Shown piece by piece: positions 25,832 through 35,310 of a stretch of DNA of 64,000 bases. Under the pieces are notes generated by a model. The model had not been told where the DNA came from, did no database searches, and saw only the letters and a list, made by a program, of their open reading frames with translations. The stretch lies in contig NZ_JAMBOB010000016.1 in the NCBI RefSeq assembly GCF_023715415.1, forward strand, positions 1 to 64,000. Direction: 5' to 3'. The DNA is from Neobacillus niacini. GTDB lineage: Bacteria; Bacillota; Bacilli; Bacillales; Cytobacillaceae. The position numbers were made by a program, and so were the translations under genes. Positions within the stretch are counted from its first letter, which is position 1. Every line of letters begins with the position of its first letter.

Positions 25832-26503
25832 ATGGAGCAGTCGGTCTCAAAGCAACAAATTCGTTCTTATATTATTCAATCACAAGAGGAAGAAATTAAA
25901 CGTATTTCTCTGGAGCTGCATGAAGGTGTTGGGCAAAATTTATACAGTATTCTTACTGGATTACAATTTGTTGAATCAGGATTAAGTCAGCCTCATTTGA
26001 AAAATTATTTACATGAAATGACCCAGTTGATTGAAAAGACGATACAAGAGATTAGATTGCTTTCAGTTGAACTTCATCCCCCTGCCTTAACGACACTTGG
26101 CTTACTGCCAGCCATTAAGAGTTATATTAAATTATATACCTCAACATTTGGAGTTCTTGTTGATTTTGAATCCATTGGGGAAGAGAAACCAATTCAAGAG
26201 CAAAAAAGTGTTGCGGTTTTTCGTGTTTGCCAGGAAGCCCTTACCAATATCGCTAAACATGCAGATACATCAAATGTGAAAATGGGTTTGATATGGAAGG
26301 AAGAGGAATTAAGAATCTCGATTATTGATTTCGGTGGTGGATTTGTAGCAGATGAACTAGAGAATAACGCTGTTACCTTAGGAATAGCAGCCATGAAGGA
26401 AAGAATGCTTCTAACTGGCGGACAGTGTGTGATTTCCTCTAAAATAGGAGAAGGTACGTCTGTTGAAATATCTCTTCCTTTATTGGAAGGGAAGGAGAGT
26501 TAA
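25832..26503 (+). CDS. Soluble HisKA_3 histidine kinase (NreB/NarX-like, no input domain)
   Basis: A short 223-residue kinase with no membrane helix or PAS domain. Dimerisation/phosphoacceptor segment EEIKRISLELHEGVGQNLYS has His30. The HATPase_c domain carries CQEALTNIAKHA and DFGGGF. It lacks the cysteines that bind the oxygen-sensing cluster in staphylococcal NreB. It is 2 bp from the regulator gene, with which it presumably pairs. With no sensor of its own it may be controlled by a partner such as the GAF protein at 27175. Confidence 0.87.
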   Translation: MEQSVSKQQIRSYIIQSQEEEIKRISLELHEGVGQNLYSILTGLQFVESGLSQPHLKNYLHEMTQLIEKTIQEIRLLSVELHPPALTTLGLLPAIKSYIKLYTSTFGVLVDFESIGEEKPIQEQKSVAVFRVCQEALTNIAKHADTSNVKMGLIWKEEELRISIIDFGGGFVADELENNAVTLGIAAMKERMLLTGGQCVISSKIGEGTSVEISLPLLEGKES

Positions 26504-26505
26504 CA

Positions 26506-27159
26506 TTGATTAAAATCCTATTAGTTGATGACCATGCCGTGGTAAGAATGGGTCTTACCATGCTGTTAAATTCTAACCCCGAAATGCAAGTAATTGGTGA
26601 AGCCTCAGAAGGCAATGAAGGCATAAAGAAGGCCATGAAGCTTAAACCAGATGTAGTGGTGATGGATTTAAGTATGCCTCATGGTAAAGATGGATTATCT
26701 GCGACATCTGAATTGAAAAAGCTGATGCCGAATGTAAATATTTTAATACTAACCATGCATGATGATGAGGAATACCTTTTTAGAGCCATTCAAGCAGGTG
26801 CGTCAGGCTGTATATTAAAAAGTGCGCCACATGATGAGCTTATGTCTGCAATTGAGTCCGTCTCATTAGGGAATGCTTACTTACACCCTGCAGCTACAAA
26901 ACGATTAATGGAAGAATATTTAGGCAGCATTAAGCATGACAGCCATGATACCTATCATCTTTTATCCGACCGTGAAAAAGAAGTTTTAACGCTTGTAGCT
27001 AAGGGCTATGCAAACAAAGAAATAGCGGAGCAGTTAGTCATAAGTGTAAAAACGGTTGAAACCCATAAGGGGAACTTAATGGAAAAACTGCAAATGAAGA
27101 CAAGACCTGAACTAGTGGAATATGCGGTTAAAAAGGGGCTCTTAGGTTATGGAATATAA
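26506..27159 (+). CDS. NarL/FixJ-type response regulator (NreC-like)
   Basis: A 217-residue regulator with receiver domain (acidic pair VDDHAVVRMG, phospho-acceptor Asp54 in VMDLSMPHG, Lys in ILKSAP) and a LuxR-type helix-turn-helix (LSDREKEVLTLVAKGYANKEIAEQL, then VKTVETHKGNLMEKL). It starts at TTG with GGAGAG upstream, 2 bp after the kinase stop. It probably controls the operon upstream in response to nitrate or low oxygen, by analogy with NreC. Confidence 0.88.
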   Translation: MIKILLVDDHAVVRMGLTMLLNSNPEMQVIGEASEGNEGIKKAMKLKPDVVVMDLSMPHGKDGLSATSELKKLMPNVNILILTMHDDEEYLFRAIQAGASGCILKSAPHDELMSAIESVSLGNAYLHPAATKRLMEEYLGSIKHDSHDTYHLLSDREKEVLTLVAKGYANKEIAEQLVISVKTVETHKGNLMEKLQMKTRPELVEYAVKKGLLGYGI

Positions 27160-27174
27160 GGAGAAGGTATGCGA

Positions 27175-27636
27175 ATGACAGAAATAAGAGAAAATCATGG
27201 TGTAATGGAGGTTTGTGATCGGTTACGGAAGGAAGTGGGCTGTGATTTTGTAGCCCTTGCCCTTCAAAATGAAGTAGGTCCTGATGTCAGGTGGCACTAT
27301 GCTTCAGGAAACGTAAACGATAAATACAAAAGAATAACCGTCCGTTTTGGAAAAGGAATCGCTGGAAAAATCATTTCAAGCGGCAGTCCAATGATGATGA
27401 GCGACTTTCCGAAAGATATCTATGGAAAAGTAACCGACCATCCCATTATGCTTGCTGAGAAACTTATTTCCTGTTATGCGGTGCCTTTATTTTTTAATGG
27501 CTCCCCAAAGGGTGTATTACTTATTGGAAAGAGAGTTTCATATACTTTTTCTAAAAGTGAACAGGAAAAGGTGAAAGAGTCGGGCGAAGCACTAGAGCAG
27601 CTCTTAAGAAGTCATATCTTAGGGGGAGGGCCTTAA
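27175..27636 (+). CDS. GAF-domain protein, NreA-like nitrate receptor candidate
   Basis: A single GAF domain of 153 residues. Features shared with staphylococcal NreA are visible: an N-terminal RLRKEVGCDFVALAL, a Trp in VRWHYASGNVNDKYKRI, the RFGKGIAGKI turn, and VPLFFNGSPKGVLLIGKR. NreA binds nitrate and restrains the NreB kinase. The ATG at 27175 is preferred over 27169 because AAGGAGAAGG is then properly spaced. It sits between the regulator and a second kinase, giving the order kinase-regulator-GAF-kinase. Confidence 0.82.
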   Translation: MTEIRENHGVMEVCDRLRKEVGCDFVALALQNEVGPDVRWHYASGNVNDKYKRITVRFGKGIAGKIISSGSPMMMSDFPKDIYGKVTDHPIMLAEKLISCYAVPLFFNGSPKGVLLIGKRVSYTFSKSEQEKVKESGEALEQLLRSHILGGGP

Positions 27637-27639
27637 GTT

Positions 27640-28701
27640 ATGGAGACAAATCGTAAGCAATCAATAAATGAGCTCACCACCCTAGAATTGGAATTGAAAA
27701 AGTCGATTCAAGAATTAATGGATATTAAATTTGCTCTTGATGAGTCTTCTATTGTAGCAATAACCGATTCTAGGGGAACTATTACATATGTAAATGAACA
27801 ATTCATTCAAATTTCGAAGTATACAAAAGAAGAGCTTATTGGGCAGGACCATCGGATATTAAATTCCGGCTACCACTCTGCAGAGTTTTTTATGGAAATG
27901 TGGAGAACGATTGGTTCAGGGAAGGTCTGGAAAGGTGAAATTCGCAACTCTGCCAAAGATGGGACCCACTATTGGGTGGATACTACGATTGTTCCATTTA
28001 TGAATGATAAGGGGAAACCTTATCAATACTTAGCGATTCGTTATGAAATAACTGAGCGTAAAAGAGTAGAACAAGAACTTCAAAAAATGATGACAACCAT
28101 CATTGATGTTCAAGAAGAAGAACGCAAGCGCTTATCGCGAAATTTACATGATGGCATCGGTCAAAATTTATATAGTCATCTCATTACGATAAATCGTTTA
28201 CTTTCAGAATTAGACCATCCACTTCTTGAGCAAATGCAAAAGGAAGCAACCCAGCTAATTGAAGAAATCCGCGATATATCTTGGGAATTACGTCCATCGG
28301 TTTTGGATGACCTTGGACTCGTTCCTGCGATTCGTTCCTTCCTTGCCCGCTTTTCTGAAAACTATCATATCGACGTTTTATTTGAATGTATGTTAAAACG
28401 ACGTCTCGATATAAGTATTGAATTAACGATATATCGAATCATTCAAGAAGCACTAACCAATATTCGTAAGTACGCAGACGTATCTGAAGCGGCTGTTACC
28501 GTTAGAGATTTTGACCAGAGTGTAAGGGTATTGATAGAAGATAAGGGCAGAGGTTTCGAGCTAGGAACCCATACCCGTGGTGTTGGGCTTTTCAGTATGG
28601 ACGAAAGAGCAAGGGCCGTCGGTGGAGAACTAACAATTAACTCATCCCCAGGTAAGGGAACAAGAATCATCCTAGAAATCCCAAAATACCCTGAACAATA
28701 A
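27640..28701 (+). CDS. PAS-HisKA_3 histidine kinase (NreB-like without iron-sulfur cysteines)
   Basis: A soluble 353-residue kinase. A short N-terminal coil precedes a PAS domain (ALDESSIVAITDSRGTITYVN onward, ending in RYEITERKRVEQEL). It is followed by HisKA_3 with His170 in NLHDGIGQNLYS and an HATPase domain (QEALTNIRKYA, EDKGRGFE, GVGLFSMDERA). NreB binds an oxygen-labile cluster through four PAS cysteines; this PAS has none, so any signal must be sensed differently. It starts 4 bp after the GAF gene and ends the operon at the hairpin at 28708. Confidence 0.87.
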   Translation: METNRKQSINELTTLELELKKSIQELMDIKFALDESSIVAITDSRGTITYVNEQFIQISKYTKEELIGQDHRILNSGYHSAEFFMEMWRTIGSGKVWKGEIRNSAKDGTHYWVDTTIVPFMNDKGKPYQYLAIRYEITERKRVEQELQKMMTTIIDVQEEERKRLSRNLHDGIGQNLYSHLITINRLLSELDHPLLEQMQKEATQLIEEIRDISWELRPSVLDDLGLVPAIRSFLARFSENYHIDVLFECMLKRRLDISIELTIYRIIQEALTNIRKYADVSEAAVTVRDFDQSVRVLIEDKGRGFELGTHTRGVGLFSMDERARAVGGELTINSSPGKGTRIILEIPKYPEQ

Positions 28702-28707
28702 AAAATA

Positions 28708-28739
28708 GAACCCGGCATTATGCCCGGTTCAATTTTTTA
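28708..28739. terminator. Bidirectional terminator
   Basis: GAACC-C-GGC and GCC-C-GGTTC pair around ATTAT, with T6 on the plus side and A6 on the other. It lies between the convergent kinase and glnS genes. Confidence 0.78.
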
Positions 28740-30389
28740 TATCTTAAATGAACTCTTTAACGAAACAATTCGGTTAAATACGAGCTTATCAACAGTCGTA
28801 TGCTTCGGATCTACATTGAAATATCCATGTCTAAAGAATTGGAACTTGTCATGTGGTCTGCTTTCACGCATGTTTGGCTCAACAAATCCTTGTAAAACTA
28901 CGAGTGACTCAGGATTTACATTATCAAGGAAGGTTTTTTCTTCCTCGTCCTCTTCCGTTTTATCGAGAATAAGTGGTTCGTATAAACGAAACTCCGCTGC
29001 AACAGAATTGGTTGCTTCCACCCAATGAATGGTTCCTTTTACCTTTCGTCCAGTAAAGCCAGTACCACTTTTGGTTAGCGGGTCATACGTGCAGCGAAGT
29101 TCAACGACTTCTCCGTTTACATCCTTGATGACTTCTTCACATTTAATAAAATATGCATGTTTAAGGCGTACTTCATTACCAGGGAAGAGACGGAAATATT
29201 TAGCCGGAGGATTTTCCATGAAATCGTCCTTTTCAATGTAAATCTCACGAGAAAATGGTATTTTCCTTATGCCCATTTCAGGAACCTCAGGATTAATCTC
29301 GGCATCAAGTAATTCAATTTGGCCTTCTGGATAGTTTGTGATGACAACTTTTAATGGATTTAGAATTCCCATTGTCCGAGGAGCTTTTAATTTTAAGTCT
29401 TCTCTAACAAAGTGTTCAAGCATTTGGGAATCTACGGCGCCAGAACCTTTCCCTACACCTGTCTCACGAACAAAATTACGAATCGATTCAGGTGTAAATC
29501 CTTTTCGTCTCATTCCAGAGATGGTTGGCATCCTTGGGTCGTCCCAGCCATCAACAAACCCTTCGTCCACAAGTTGCTTTAGTTTCCGCTTACTCATTAC
29601 CGTGTTGGTTACGTTTAAGCGGCCGAATTCTATTTGCTGAGGCGTACTTTCCATTTCGCATTGTTCCACTATCCAGTTATAAAGTGGACGCTGGTCTTCA
29701 AACTCAACGGTACAAATGGAATGGGTTACGTCTTCAATCGCATCCTCTAAAGGATGAGCAAAAGCGTACATTGGATAGATACACCACTTATCACCGGTGT
29801 TATGGTGAGTGGCATGAGCAATTCGATAAATGACCGGATCGCGTAAATTGATATTAGGTGATGTCATATCAATTTTTGCACGAAGGACCTTTTGTCCATT
29901 ATCAAATTCTCCGTTTCTCATCCTTTCAAATAAATCAAGATTCTCCTCGACTGAACGATTACGATAAGGGCTATCTTTACCAGGAGAGGTTAAGGTACCA
30001 CGGTACTCACGAATTTCGTCAGCGGACAGGTCATCCACGTAGGCAAGTCCTTTTTTTATTAACAGTACAGCACGTTTGTACATTTCTTCAAAATAATCTG
30101 AAGCAAAGTATAAGTTATCCCATTCGAATCCGAGCCATTTTACGTCTTCTTTAATGGAATTAACATACTCGACATCTTCCTTTAACGGATTGGTGTCATC
30201 AAATCGCAGATTGGTTTTTCCGTTAAATTCATCCGCTAAACCAAAATTTATAATGATGGATTTAGCATGACCAATATGTAAATATCCATTGGGCTCTGGA
30301 GGGAAACGAGTGATAATTTTATCATGTTTGCCAGATTCCAAATCCTTAATCATAACATCTTTTATAAAATTAGAACTTAGATTGTCCAC
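28737..30389 (-). CDS. glnS: Glutaminyl-tRNA synthetase
   Basis: Class I aminoacyl-tRNA synthetase, 550 residues, charging tRNA-Gln directly. Signature motifs: FPPEPNGYLHIGHAKS (HIGH) near residue 25-40 and VMSKRKLKQLV (KMSKS-like) near 255. Beta-barrel anticodon-binding domains follow to the C-terminus. The GTG at 30389 is chosen over an upstream in-frame ATG at 30434 because AAGAGG is correctly spaced before it and the family starts here. Most Bacillus species make Gln-tRNA by the GatCAB transamidation route and lack glnS, so its presence is notable. Confidence 0.94.
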   Translation of the reverse strand: MDNLSSNFIKDVMIKDLESGKHDKIITRFPPEPNGYLHIGHAKSIIINFGLADEFNGKTNLRFDDTNPLKEDVEYVNSIKEDVKWLGFEWDNLYFASDYFEEMYKRAVLLIKKGLAYVDDLSADEIREYRGTLTSPGKDSPYRNRSVEENLDLFERMRNGEFDNGQKVLRAKIDMTSPNINLRDPVIYRIAHATHHNTGDKWCIYPMYAFAHPLEDAIEDVTHSICTVEFEDQRPLYNWIVEQCEMESTPQQIEFGRLNVTNTVMSKRKLKQLVDEGFVDGWDDPRMPTISGMRRKGFTPESIRNFVRETGVGKGSGAVDSQMLEHFVREDLKLKAPRTMGILNPLKVVITNYPEGQIELLDAEINPEVPEMGIRKIPFSREIYIEKDDFMENPPAKYFRLFPGNEVRLKHAYFIKCEEVIKDVNGEVVELRCTYDPLTKSGTGFTGRKVKGTIHWVEATNSVAAEFRLYEPLILDKTEEDEEEKTFLDNVNPESLVVLQGFVEPNMRESRPHDKFQFFRHGYFNVDPKHTTVDKLVFNRIVSLKSSFKI

Positions 30390-30551
30390 TCTATTCAACC
30401 TCTTTCTTTCATCTCTATTACTTATAAATAACATAAAATATGATATTTTTCCATTGTACCCAAAGATTCATTAGAAAAATAGTGGAATTGGAAAAAAGAG
30501 TGCAAAAAGGCTACAATATATGCTTATAGAAGGAGTGGAAGGGGATTTTTT

Positions 30552-31538
30552 ATGATTAATTTAGGTACAGTCGGAACAGGGTGGATTACAGAATCCTTTA
30601 TTGAGGCAGCAAAGTTGAGCGGGAAGCTAAATATAACATCAGTCTACTCCCGAACAGAGGATAAAGCAAAAGACCTTGCCGGTAAATATAACGCAGCACA
30701 CTATTTTTCAGATTTAGAGGAAATGGCAAAAAGTCCTAAGATTGATGCTGTCTATATTGCTTCACCGAATTCAGTTCACTTTGAGCAGGCACTTACTTTT
30801 TTAAAAAATAAAAAGCATGTTATTTGTGAAAAGCCGATATTCTCAAATACAGCTGAATTAGAAGAAGCTTATCGATGTGCCGAAGAGAATGGAGTTTATT
30901 TGTTTGAAGCGATTCGCAATATCCACACTCCGAACTTTCGTATTCTAAAAGAAAAGCTTCATATGGCAGGTCCACTAAGAAGTGCTATTCTTCCATATAT
31001 GAAGTACTCTTCACGCTACGATGTGTTTCTACAAGGTGAGGAGCCAAATATCTTCTCAAGTACTTATTCTGGTGGCGCTTTAGTGGATTTAGGGGTGTAT
31101 CCGCTCTTCCTAGCTGTCGGCCTATTTGGTGAGCCGAAGCAGGTCACCTATTATCCAGTTATACTAAGGAGCGGAGTCGATGGGAGCGGTACGCTTATAT
31201 TAGAATATCAAGACTTTGTCTGTACCATTCTATGTTCAAAGATTTCTGATTCGGAACTTCCATGTGAAATTCAAGGAGAAAAGGGAACCTTTGTCCTCGA
31301 AGATGCCGCACCCATTTCTGAAATAAAATTCATTGACAGTCATACAAAAGAGAGCGAAATCTTAAGTAGGGCTCAAGAGGAAAAAAATATGGTCTATGAA
31401 TGCATAAAATTCGCTGAAATCATTGAAAAAAACAACGACCAAGAATATGAGCAGCTAAAGGAATGGAGTAAAAAGGTATTACGAGTAACAGAAGAAGCAC
31501 GGAAACAGAGCAATATTGTGTTTGGAGTAGAACGCTAG
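30552..31538 (+). CDS. Gfo/Idh/MocA family NAD(P)-dependent oxidoreductase
   Basis: A 328-residue oxidoreductase: N-terminal Rossmann fold (GTVGTGWITESFIEAA), the substrate-proximal CEKPIF motif with conserved lysine near residue 94, and a C-terminal dimerisation sheet with GGALVDLGVYPL near 177. Family members oxidise or reduce sugars and cyclitols. No neighbour identifies the substrate. It is divergent from glnS and appears monocistronic. Confidence 0.88.
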   Translation: MINLGTVGTGWITESFIEAAKLSGKLNITSVYSRTEDKAKDLAGKYNAAHYFSDLEEMAKSPKIDAVYIASPNSVHFEQALTFLKNKKHVICEKPIFSNTAELEEAYRCAEENGVYLFEAIRNIHTPNFRILKEKLHMAGPLRSAILPYMKYSSRYDVFLQGEEPNIFSSTYSGGALVDLGVYPLFLAVGLFGEPKQVTYYPVILRSGVDGSGTLILEYQDFVCTILCSKISDSELPCEIQGEKGTFVLEDAAPISEIKFIDSHTKESEILSRAQEEKNMVYECIKFAEIIEKNNDQEYEQLKEWSKKVLRVTEEARKQSNIVFGVER

Positions 31539-31713
31539 GGGGCTTTGGAGATATCTGTAAAACCAACCCTATACATAGTACAAACTAATTATGTCTTTTT
31601 TAAGAATATGGTTGTGAACTCTTTATGAAAACGGTATTTTGGATGACTTTTATCACATACCCAATTTTACTTCGTTCCTTATATTTAAGGTGAAGAAGAT
31701 TGGAGGAATCGTA

Positions 31714-32727
31714 ATGAAGTCAATGAACTGGTACAAGAAACAGTTGAAAAGAAAGCCGGTTCAAATAACAAGGTACGTCGTTCAAGCTGTATTCCTGTTA
31801 TTTTTACTATATGTCGGTGTCCGCTTTTATCAATTTTATATGCATTTTGAAACCCTTGGAGAAACACCCTTTGTAGAAAGGCCATCAGCGGTTGAAGGGT
31901 TCCTGCCAATTAGTGCCTTAATGGCATTAAAGGTATGGCTGGCAACTGGGGATTTTGATGTCATTCATCCAGCAGGACTCGTTTTATTAAGCTTTTTTGT
32001 CGGTGGAGCTATTCTTTTCAAGAGATCCTTTTGCAGCTGGATTTGTCCGATTGGAACAGTTGGGGAATGGATAAGCAGATTGGGGAAAAAACTTTTCAAA
32101 AGAAATTTCGAGGTACCCACTTGGCTCGTTTGGCTGCTAACCCCAATAAAGTATTTATTCCTACTTTTCTTCTTAGGTATGGTCATCGTAATGCCGACCT
32201 ATGGTGCGATTTCCTTTCTAAACGAACCCTATAACAAAATATCTGATGTAAAAATGCTGTCATTTTTCTTAGATATTAGCACTTTCGGGATTGGTTTTCT
32301 CAGCGTAATGTTTATAATATCTTTATTTTATAAAAATTTCTGGTGCAGATTCCTCTGTCCGTATGGAGCGTTCATCGGACTTGGTTCGATTTTTAGGATT
32401 TCTAAGATTAGCAGAAATGAAGAAACTTGTACGAACTGTGAGATGTGTACAAAGGTTTGCCAATCTAGAGTAAAAGTGCACAAGGTTGAAACCGTAAATA
32501 ACTTAAATTGTACCGCTTGTATGGCCTGTGTAGAGGCATGCCCTGTAAAGAATACCTTGAACATGACAGTTGCAAATAAAAAGGTAAGTAAATGGTTTAT
32601 ACCTGTTACCTTCTTTGTAGCCTTTTTCTTAATTATTGGCTTTGCAAAGATTACCGGGCATTGGGAATCAATCATCAGTTATGAAGAATGGAAGATATTA
32701 ATTCCTGAAGCAAAATATATAGATTAG
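31714..32727 (+). CDS. NapH/CcoG-like membrane 4Fe-4S protein
   Basis: A 338-residue membrane protein with about five helices and four cysteine motifs. Two CxxxCP motifs lie at helix ends on the cytosolic side (CSWICPIG, CRFLCPYG), and two ferredoxin clusters (CTNCEMCTKVC and CTACMACVEACP) lie in the C-terminal third before a last helix. This is the layout of NapH-type quinol dehydrogenases and related electron-transfer proteins. The start at 31714 has TGGAGGA upstream; the earlier in-frame ATG at 31639 has none. No partner reductase is adjacent. Confidence 0.86.
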   Translation: MKSMNWYKKQLKRKPVQITRYVVQAVFLLFLLYVGVRFYQFYMHFETLGETPFVERPSAVEGFLPISALMALKVWLATGDFDVIHPAGLVLLSFFVGGAILFKRSFCSWICPIGTVGEWISRLGKKLFKRNFEVPTWLVWLLTPIKYLFLLFFLGMVIVMPTYGAISFLNEPYNKISDVKMLSFFLDISTFGIGFLSVMFIISLFYKNFWCRFLCPYGAFIGLGSIFRISKISRNEETCTNCEMCTKVCQSRVKVHKVETVNNLNCTACMACVEACPVKNTLNMTVANKKVSKWFIPVTFFVAFFLIIGFAKITGHWESIISYEEWKILIPEAKYID

Positions 32728-32739
32728 GATAGTATTAGG

Positions 32740-32782
32740 AAGAATCAATTTTGAAGAATCATTGTCAAAATTGATTCTTTTT
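32740..32782 (+). terminator. Rho-independent terminator
   Basis: AAGAATCAATTTTGA and TCAAAATTGATTCTT form a 15-bp stem with a 10-nt loop and T5. Confidence 0.93.
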
Positions 32783-32857
32783 GTTTGTGATTGAAGATAA
32801 GCTACATTCCGCCCATTTTTTCATATACATAATAAAAAATAAAATGGGGTAGTACGG

Positions 32858-34615
32858 ATGTCTAGAAGAAATACGGAACAGGAAAATTGGATTATCTACC
32901 TCCTTTCCTTATCGAGAATGATTTATCTTTTTCCAGCAACAGTAAAAGGGATAGGCGGCAGTAAATGGGGTTATATCAACGAGAAGGGTGATTTTGTTCT
33001 TCCGCCAAAATATGAGATAGCTCATGATTTTCAGGAAAATGGTTTAGCTATTGTTCAAGTAAATCATCTAACTGGAATCATCAACAGTGATGGTTATTTA
33101 ATTGTGAAACCAAAATATGATACAATCAGCCCTTTTTCAGAAGGGCGGGCAGTTGCTATCAATGATGAAGGCTATACAGTTTTGGATGAAAGTGGAAAGG
33201 AAATCACCACACAGGCATATTTCTATATTGGAGATTATCACGAGGGCAGAGCAGTAGCTGCCAATAATAACGAGCATGATAACTATTTACTTGGTTATTT
33301 AAATAGAAGGGGCAAGGAAGTCATTCCGTTGTCCTATGAAGCTGCTAGTGACTTTCAAGACGGTAAAGCGTTAGTAAAGTCCAAAGAGGGCGGATATTCG
33401 TTGATTGATCTCACAGGAAAGGTATTGAAATCCTACCCCTACCCTTTTGTGAATTTTAATGGAGAAGGGTTACTTGGATTTAAGGAAAAGGAAGAGGGTA
33501 ACTGGGGTTATATGGACGAATCGGGGAAGGTGGTCATTGAGCCAAAGTTTAAAGACGTCCAGCAGTTTATCGATGGAAAAGCGATTGTAACGGTAGAAAA
33601 CAATAATCAGAGTTATTATGGATTAATCGACAGACAAGGAAATTTTATCATCAAACCACACTATAATAGCCTATTAAATCTTTCGGAAGACCGATTTGCG
33701 TTAGGGAAGGCGATGGATCCTGAAAAGCCATATCTGTTTCCTAAGTATGCAATCGCTGACGCTAGCGGTCAAATTTATACTGGTTTTATTTATAACGGTG
33801 TATCTAAATTTAAGAATGGAATCGCCTCCGCTTATAATGATGAATTCACGTTCTTTATCGATAAACGTGGTCAAAGGATAGAACATCTTCCTAAGGTTAC
33901 TGGCAGTGGTTCATTAGCATTTGAGAAATCTTTAATTAAGGGAGAAGTTGATTTCCGAACCTTTTATCTGGATAAAATAGGAAGATTGGTTTGGAAGCAA
34001 AATACCATTATTCCATTAAACAACGATTATTCTGTAATCGAAAACAAATATAAACCAAATAAGGATTATATCGTTTATTATCCACAGTTAAAGGGTGTTG
34101 AAAATCAGGAGAGCGTTAATCAGATTTTGAAGGACCTATCTGGCGTGAAGCCAACGCTTGCGCATACGCAATTGGAATCAAGCTATGCAGGTGATTTTAA
34201 TGTTCCTTATTATAAGGAACATCTCGTTGTAATCGAGATAAATGGTTATGATTATCCCTTTGGTGCGGCTCATGGAATGCCAGTAAAGAAGCATGCACAT
34301 ATAGACTTAAAAACAGGGAAATTTTATCAACTAAAAGACTTGTTTAAGGCGGAAGCAGATTACGTAGAGGTCATTAGTCAAATTATTGGAGAACAAATTA
34401 AAAATGAAGATCAATATTCCTATGTCTTCCCAGATGCTTATAAAGGGATACAAGCAGACCAGCCATTTTTTATTAGTGAAAGTGCTTTGAATGTTTATTT
34501 TAGGCCCTATGATATTGCCCCATATGCTGCTGGTTTTCCAACTTTTACGATTCCGTTTAATGAGATATACAGCATCATTAATCATGAAGGAGACTTTTGG
34601 CTATCGTTTCATTAA
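32858..34615 (+). CDS. WG-repeat protein with C-terminal DUF3298-like domain
   Basis: A 585-residue protein. Residues ~34-370 are built of degenerate WG repeats (KWGYINEKGDFVLPPKYE, GIINSDGYLIVKPKYD, NWGYMDESGKVVIEPKF, YGLIDRQGNFIIKPHY), each with the G-Y/I..G pattern about 40-70 residues apart. The last ~180 residues look like DUF3298/RsiV-type (YFRPYDIAPYAAGFPTFTIPF). A weak hydrophobic N-terminal segment may be an uncleaved anchor. The function is unknown; DUF3298 domains are extracytoplasmic in other Bacillus proteins. Confidence 0.82.
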   Translation: MSRRNTEQENWIIYLLSLSRMIYLFPATVKGIGGSKWGYINEKGDFVLPPKYEIAHDFQENGLAIVQVNHLTGIINSDGYLIVKPKYDTISPFSEGRAVAINDEGYTVLDESGKEITTQAYFYIGDYHEGRAVAANNNEHDNYLLGYLNRRGKEVIPLSYEAASDFQDGKALVKSKEGGYSLIDLTGKVLKSYPYPFVNFNGEGLLGFKEKEEGNWGYMDESGKVVIEPKFKDVQQFIDGKAIVTVENNNQSYYGLIDRQGNFIIKPHYNSLLNLSEDRFALGKAMDPEKPYLFPKYAIADASGQIYTGFIYNGVSKFKNGIASAYNDEFTFFIDKRGQRIEHLPKVTGSGSLAFEKSLIKGEVDFRTFYLDKIGRLVWKQNTIIPLNNDYSVIENKYKPNKDYIVYYPQLKGVENQESVNQILKDLSGVKPTLAHTQLESSYAGDFNVPYYKEHLVVIEINGYDYPFGAAHGMPVKKHAHIDLKTGKFYQLKDLFKAEADYVEVISQIIGEQIKNEDQYSYVFPDAYKGIQADQPFFISESALNVYFRPYDIAPYAAGFPTFTIPFNEIYSIINHEGDFWLSFH

Positions 34616-34644
34616 TTGACAACATCCTTGCAGCGATATATTTT
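34616..34644 (+). promoter_or_regulatory. Probable sigma-A promoter of kynB
   Basis: TTGACA (34616-34621), 17-bp spacer, TATTTT (34639-34644). It overlaps the end of the upstream gene by a few bases and faces kynB. Confidence 0.6.
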
Positions 34645-34685
34645 TAACATAGACGAAATAAATGCTGTGGAGGGGAGTGGGAGGC

Positions 34686-35306
34686 ATGAAAACGATTGAT
34701 ATTTCCAGAAGGCTTGAAAATGGAATGCCGGTGTGGCCGGGAGATACACCCTTTCAATATGAAGTATCGGTGTCCAAAGCGGAGAGTGGATCTGTGAATG
34801 TAGGAAGCCTTTCAATGAGTACACATACAGGTACACATGTGGATGCGCCTTTTCATTTTGATGATAATGGAAAAAGAATCATTGAATTGGACCTCGAGCT
34901 TTATATCGGTCCTGTAAGGGTAATCGATATGATAGGGAAAAGTAGCATAGGAGCTAAAGATTTAGAGAATGTAGATGTAGACGGCTTTGAGAGAGTAATA
35001 TTTAGAACCCTCGCTTGGGAGAATTCTGTTGAGTTTCCTGAAATGATCCCTTTTATAGAAAATGACCTTGCTCCATACTTAGCGGAGAAGGGAATTAAGC
35101 TCATCGGGGTAGATGTTCCGTCTGTCGATCCGATTGACAGTAAAGACCTGTACGCACACCATAGCTTAAATGAAAACGGAATCCATATCCTTGAATCAGT
35201 ACTATTAGATCAAGTAGAACCAGGTGATTATGAGCTAATTGCCCTGCCGCTCCCATTGGTCGAAGGAGACGGAAGTCCAGTAAGAGCCGTGTTACGAACA
35301 TTATAA
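34686..35306 (+). CDS. kynB: Kynurenine formamidase (cyclase family)
   Basis: A 206-residue metal-dependent hydrolase that converts N-formylkynurenine to kynurenine in tryptophan catabolism. The metal-binding signature HTGTHVDAPFHF lies near residue 47-58. PVWPGDTPF at the N-terminus and GDYELIALPLPLVEGDGSPVRAVL at the C-terminus are typical of KynB. The ATG at 34686 follows GGGAGG. No kynA or kynU lies nearby, so the pathway is either encoded elsewhere or the enzyme has another cyclase-family role. Confidence 0.85.
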   Translation: MKTIDISRRLENGMPVWPGDTPFQYEVSVSKAESGSVNVGSLSMSTHTGTHVDAPFHFDDNGKRIIELDLELYIGPVRVIDMIGKSSIGAKDLENVDVDGFERVIFRTLAWENSVEFPEMIPFIENDLAPYLAEKGIKLIGVDVPSVDPIDSKDLYAHHSLNENGIHILESVLLDQVEPGDYELIALPLPLVEGDGSPVRAVLRTL

Positions 35307-35310
35307 AAAA

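Noticed and set aside
28737..30154. Plus-strand reading frames across glnS
   Set aside because: They are antisense shadows of the well-supported glnS gene with no start signals.
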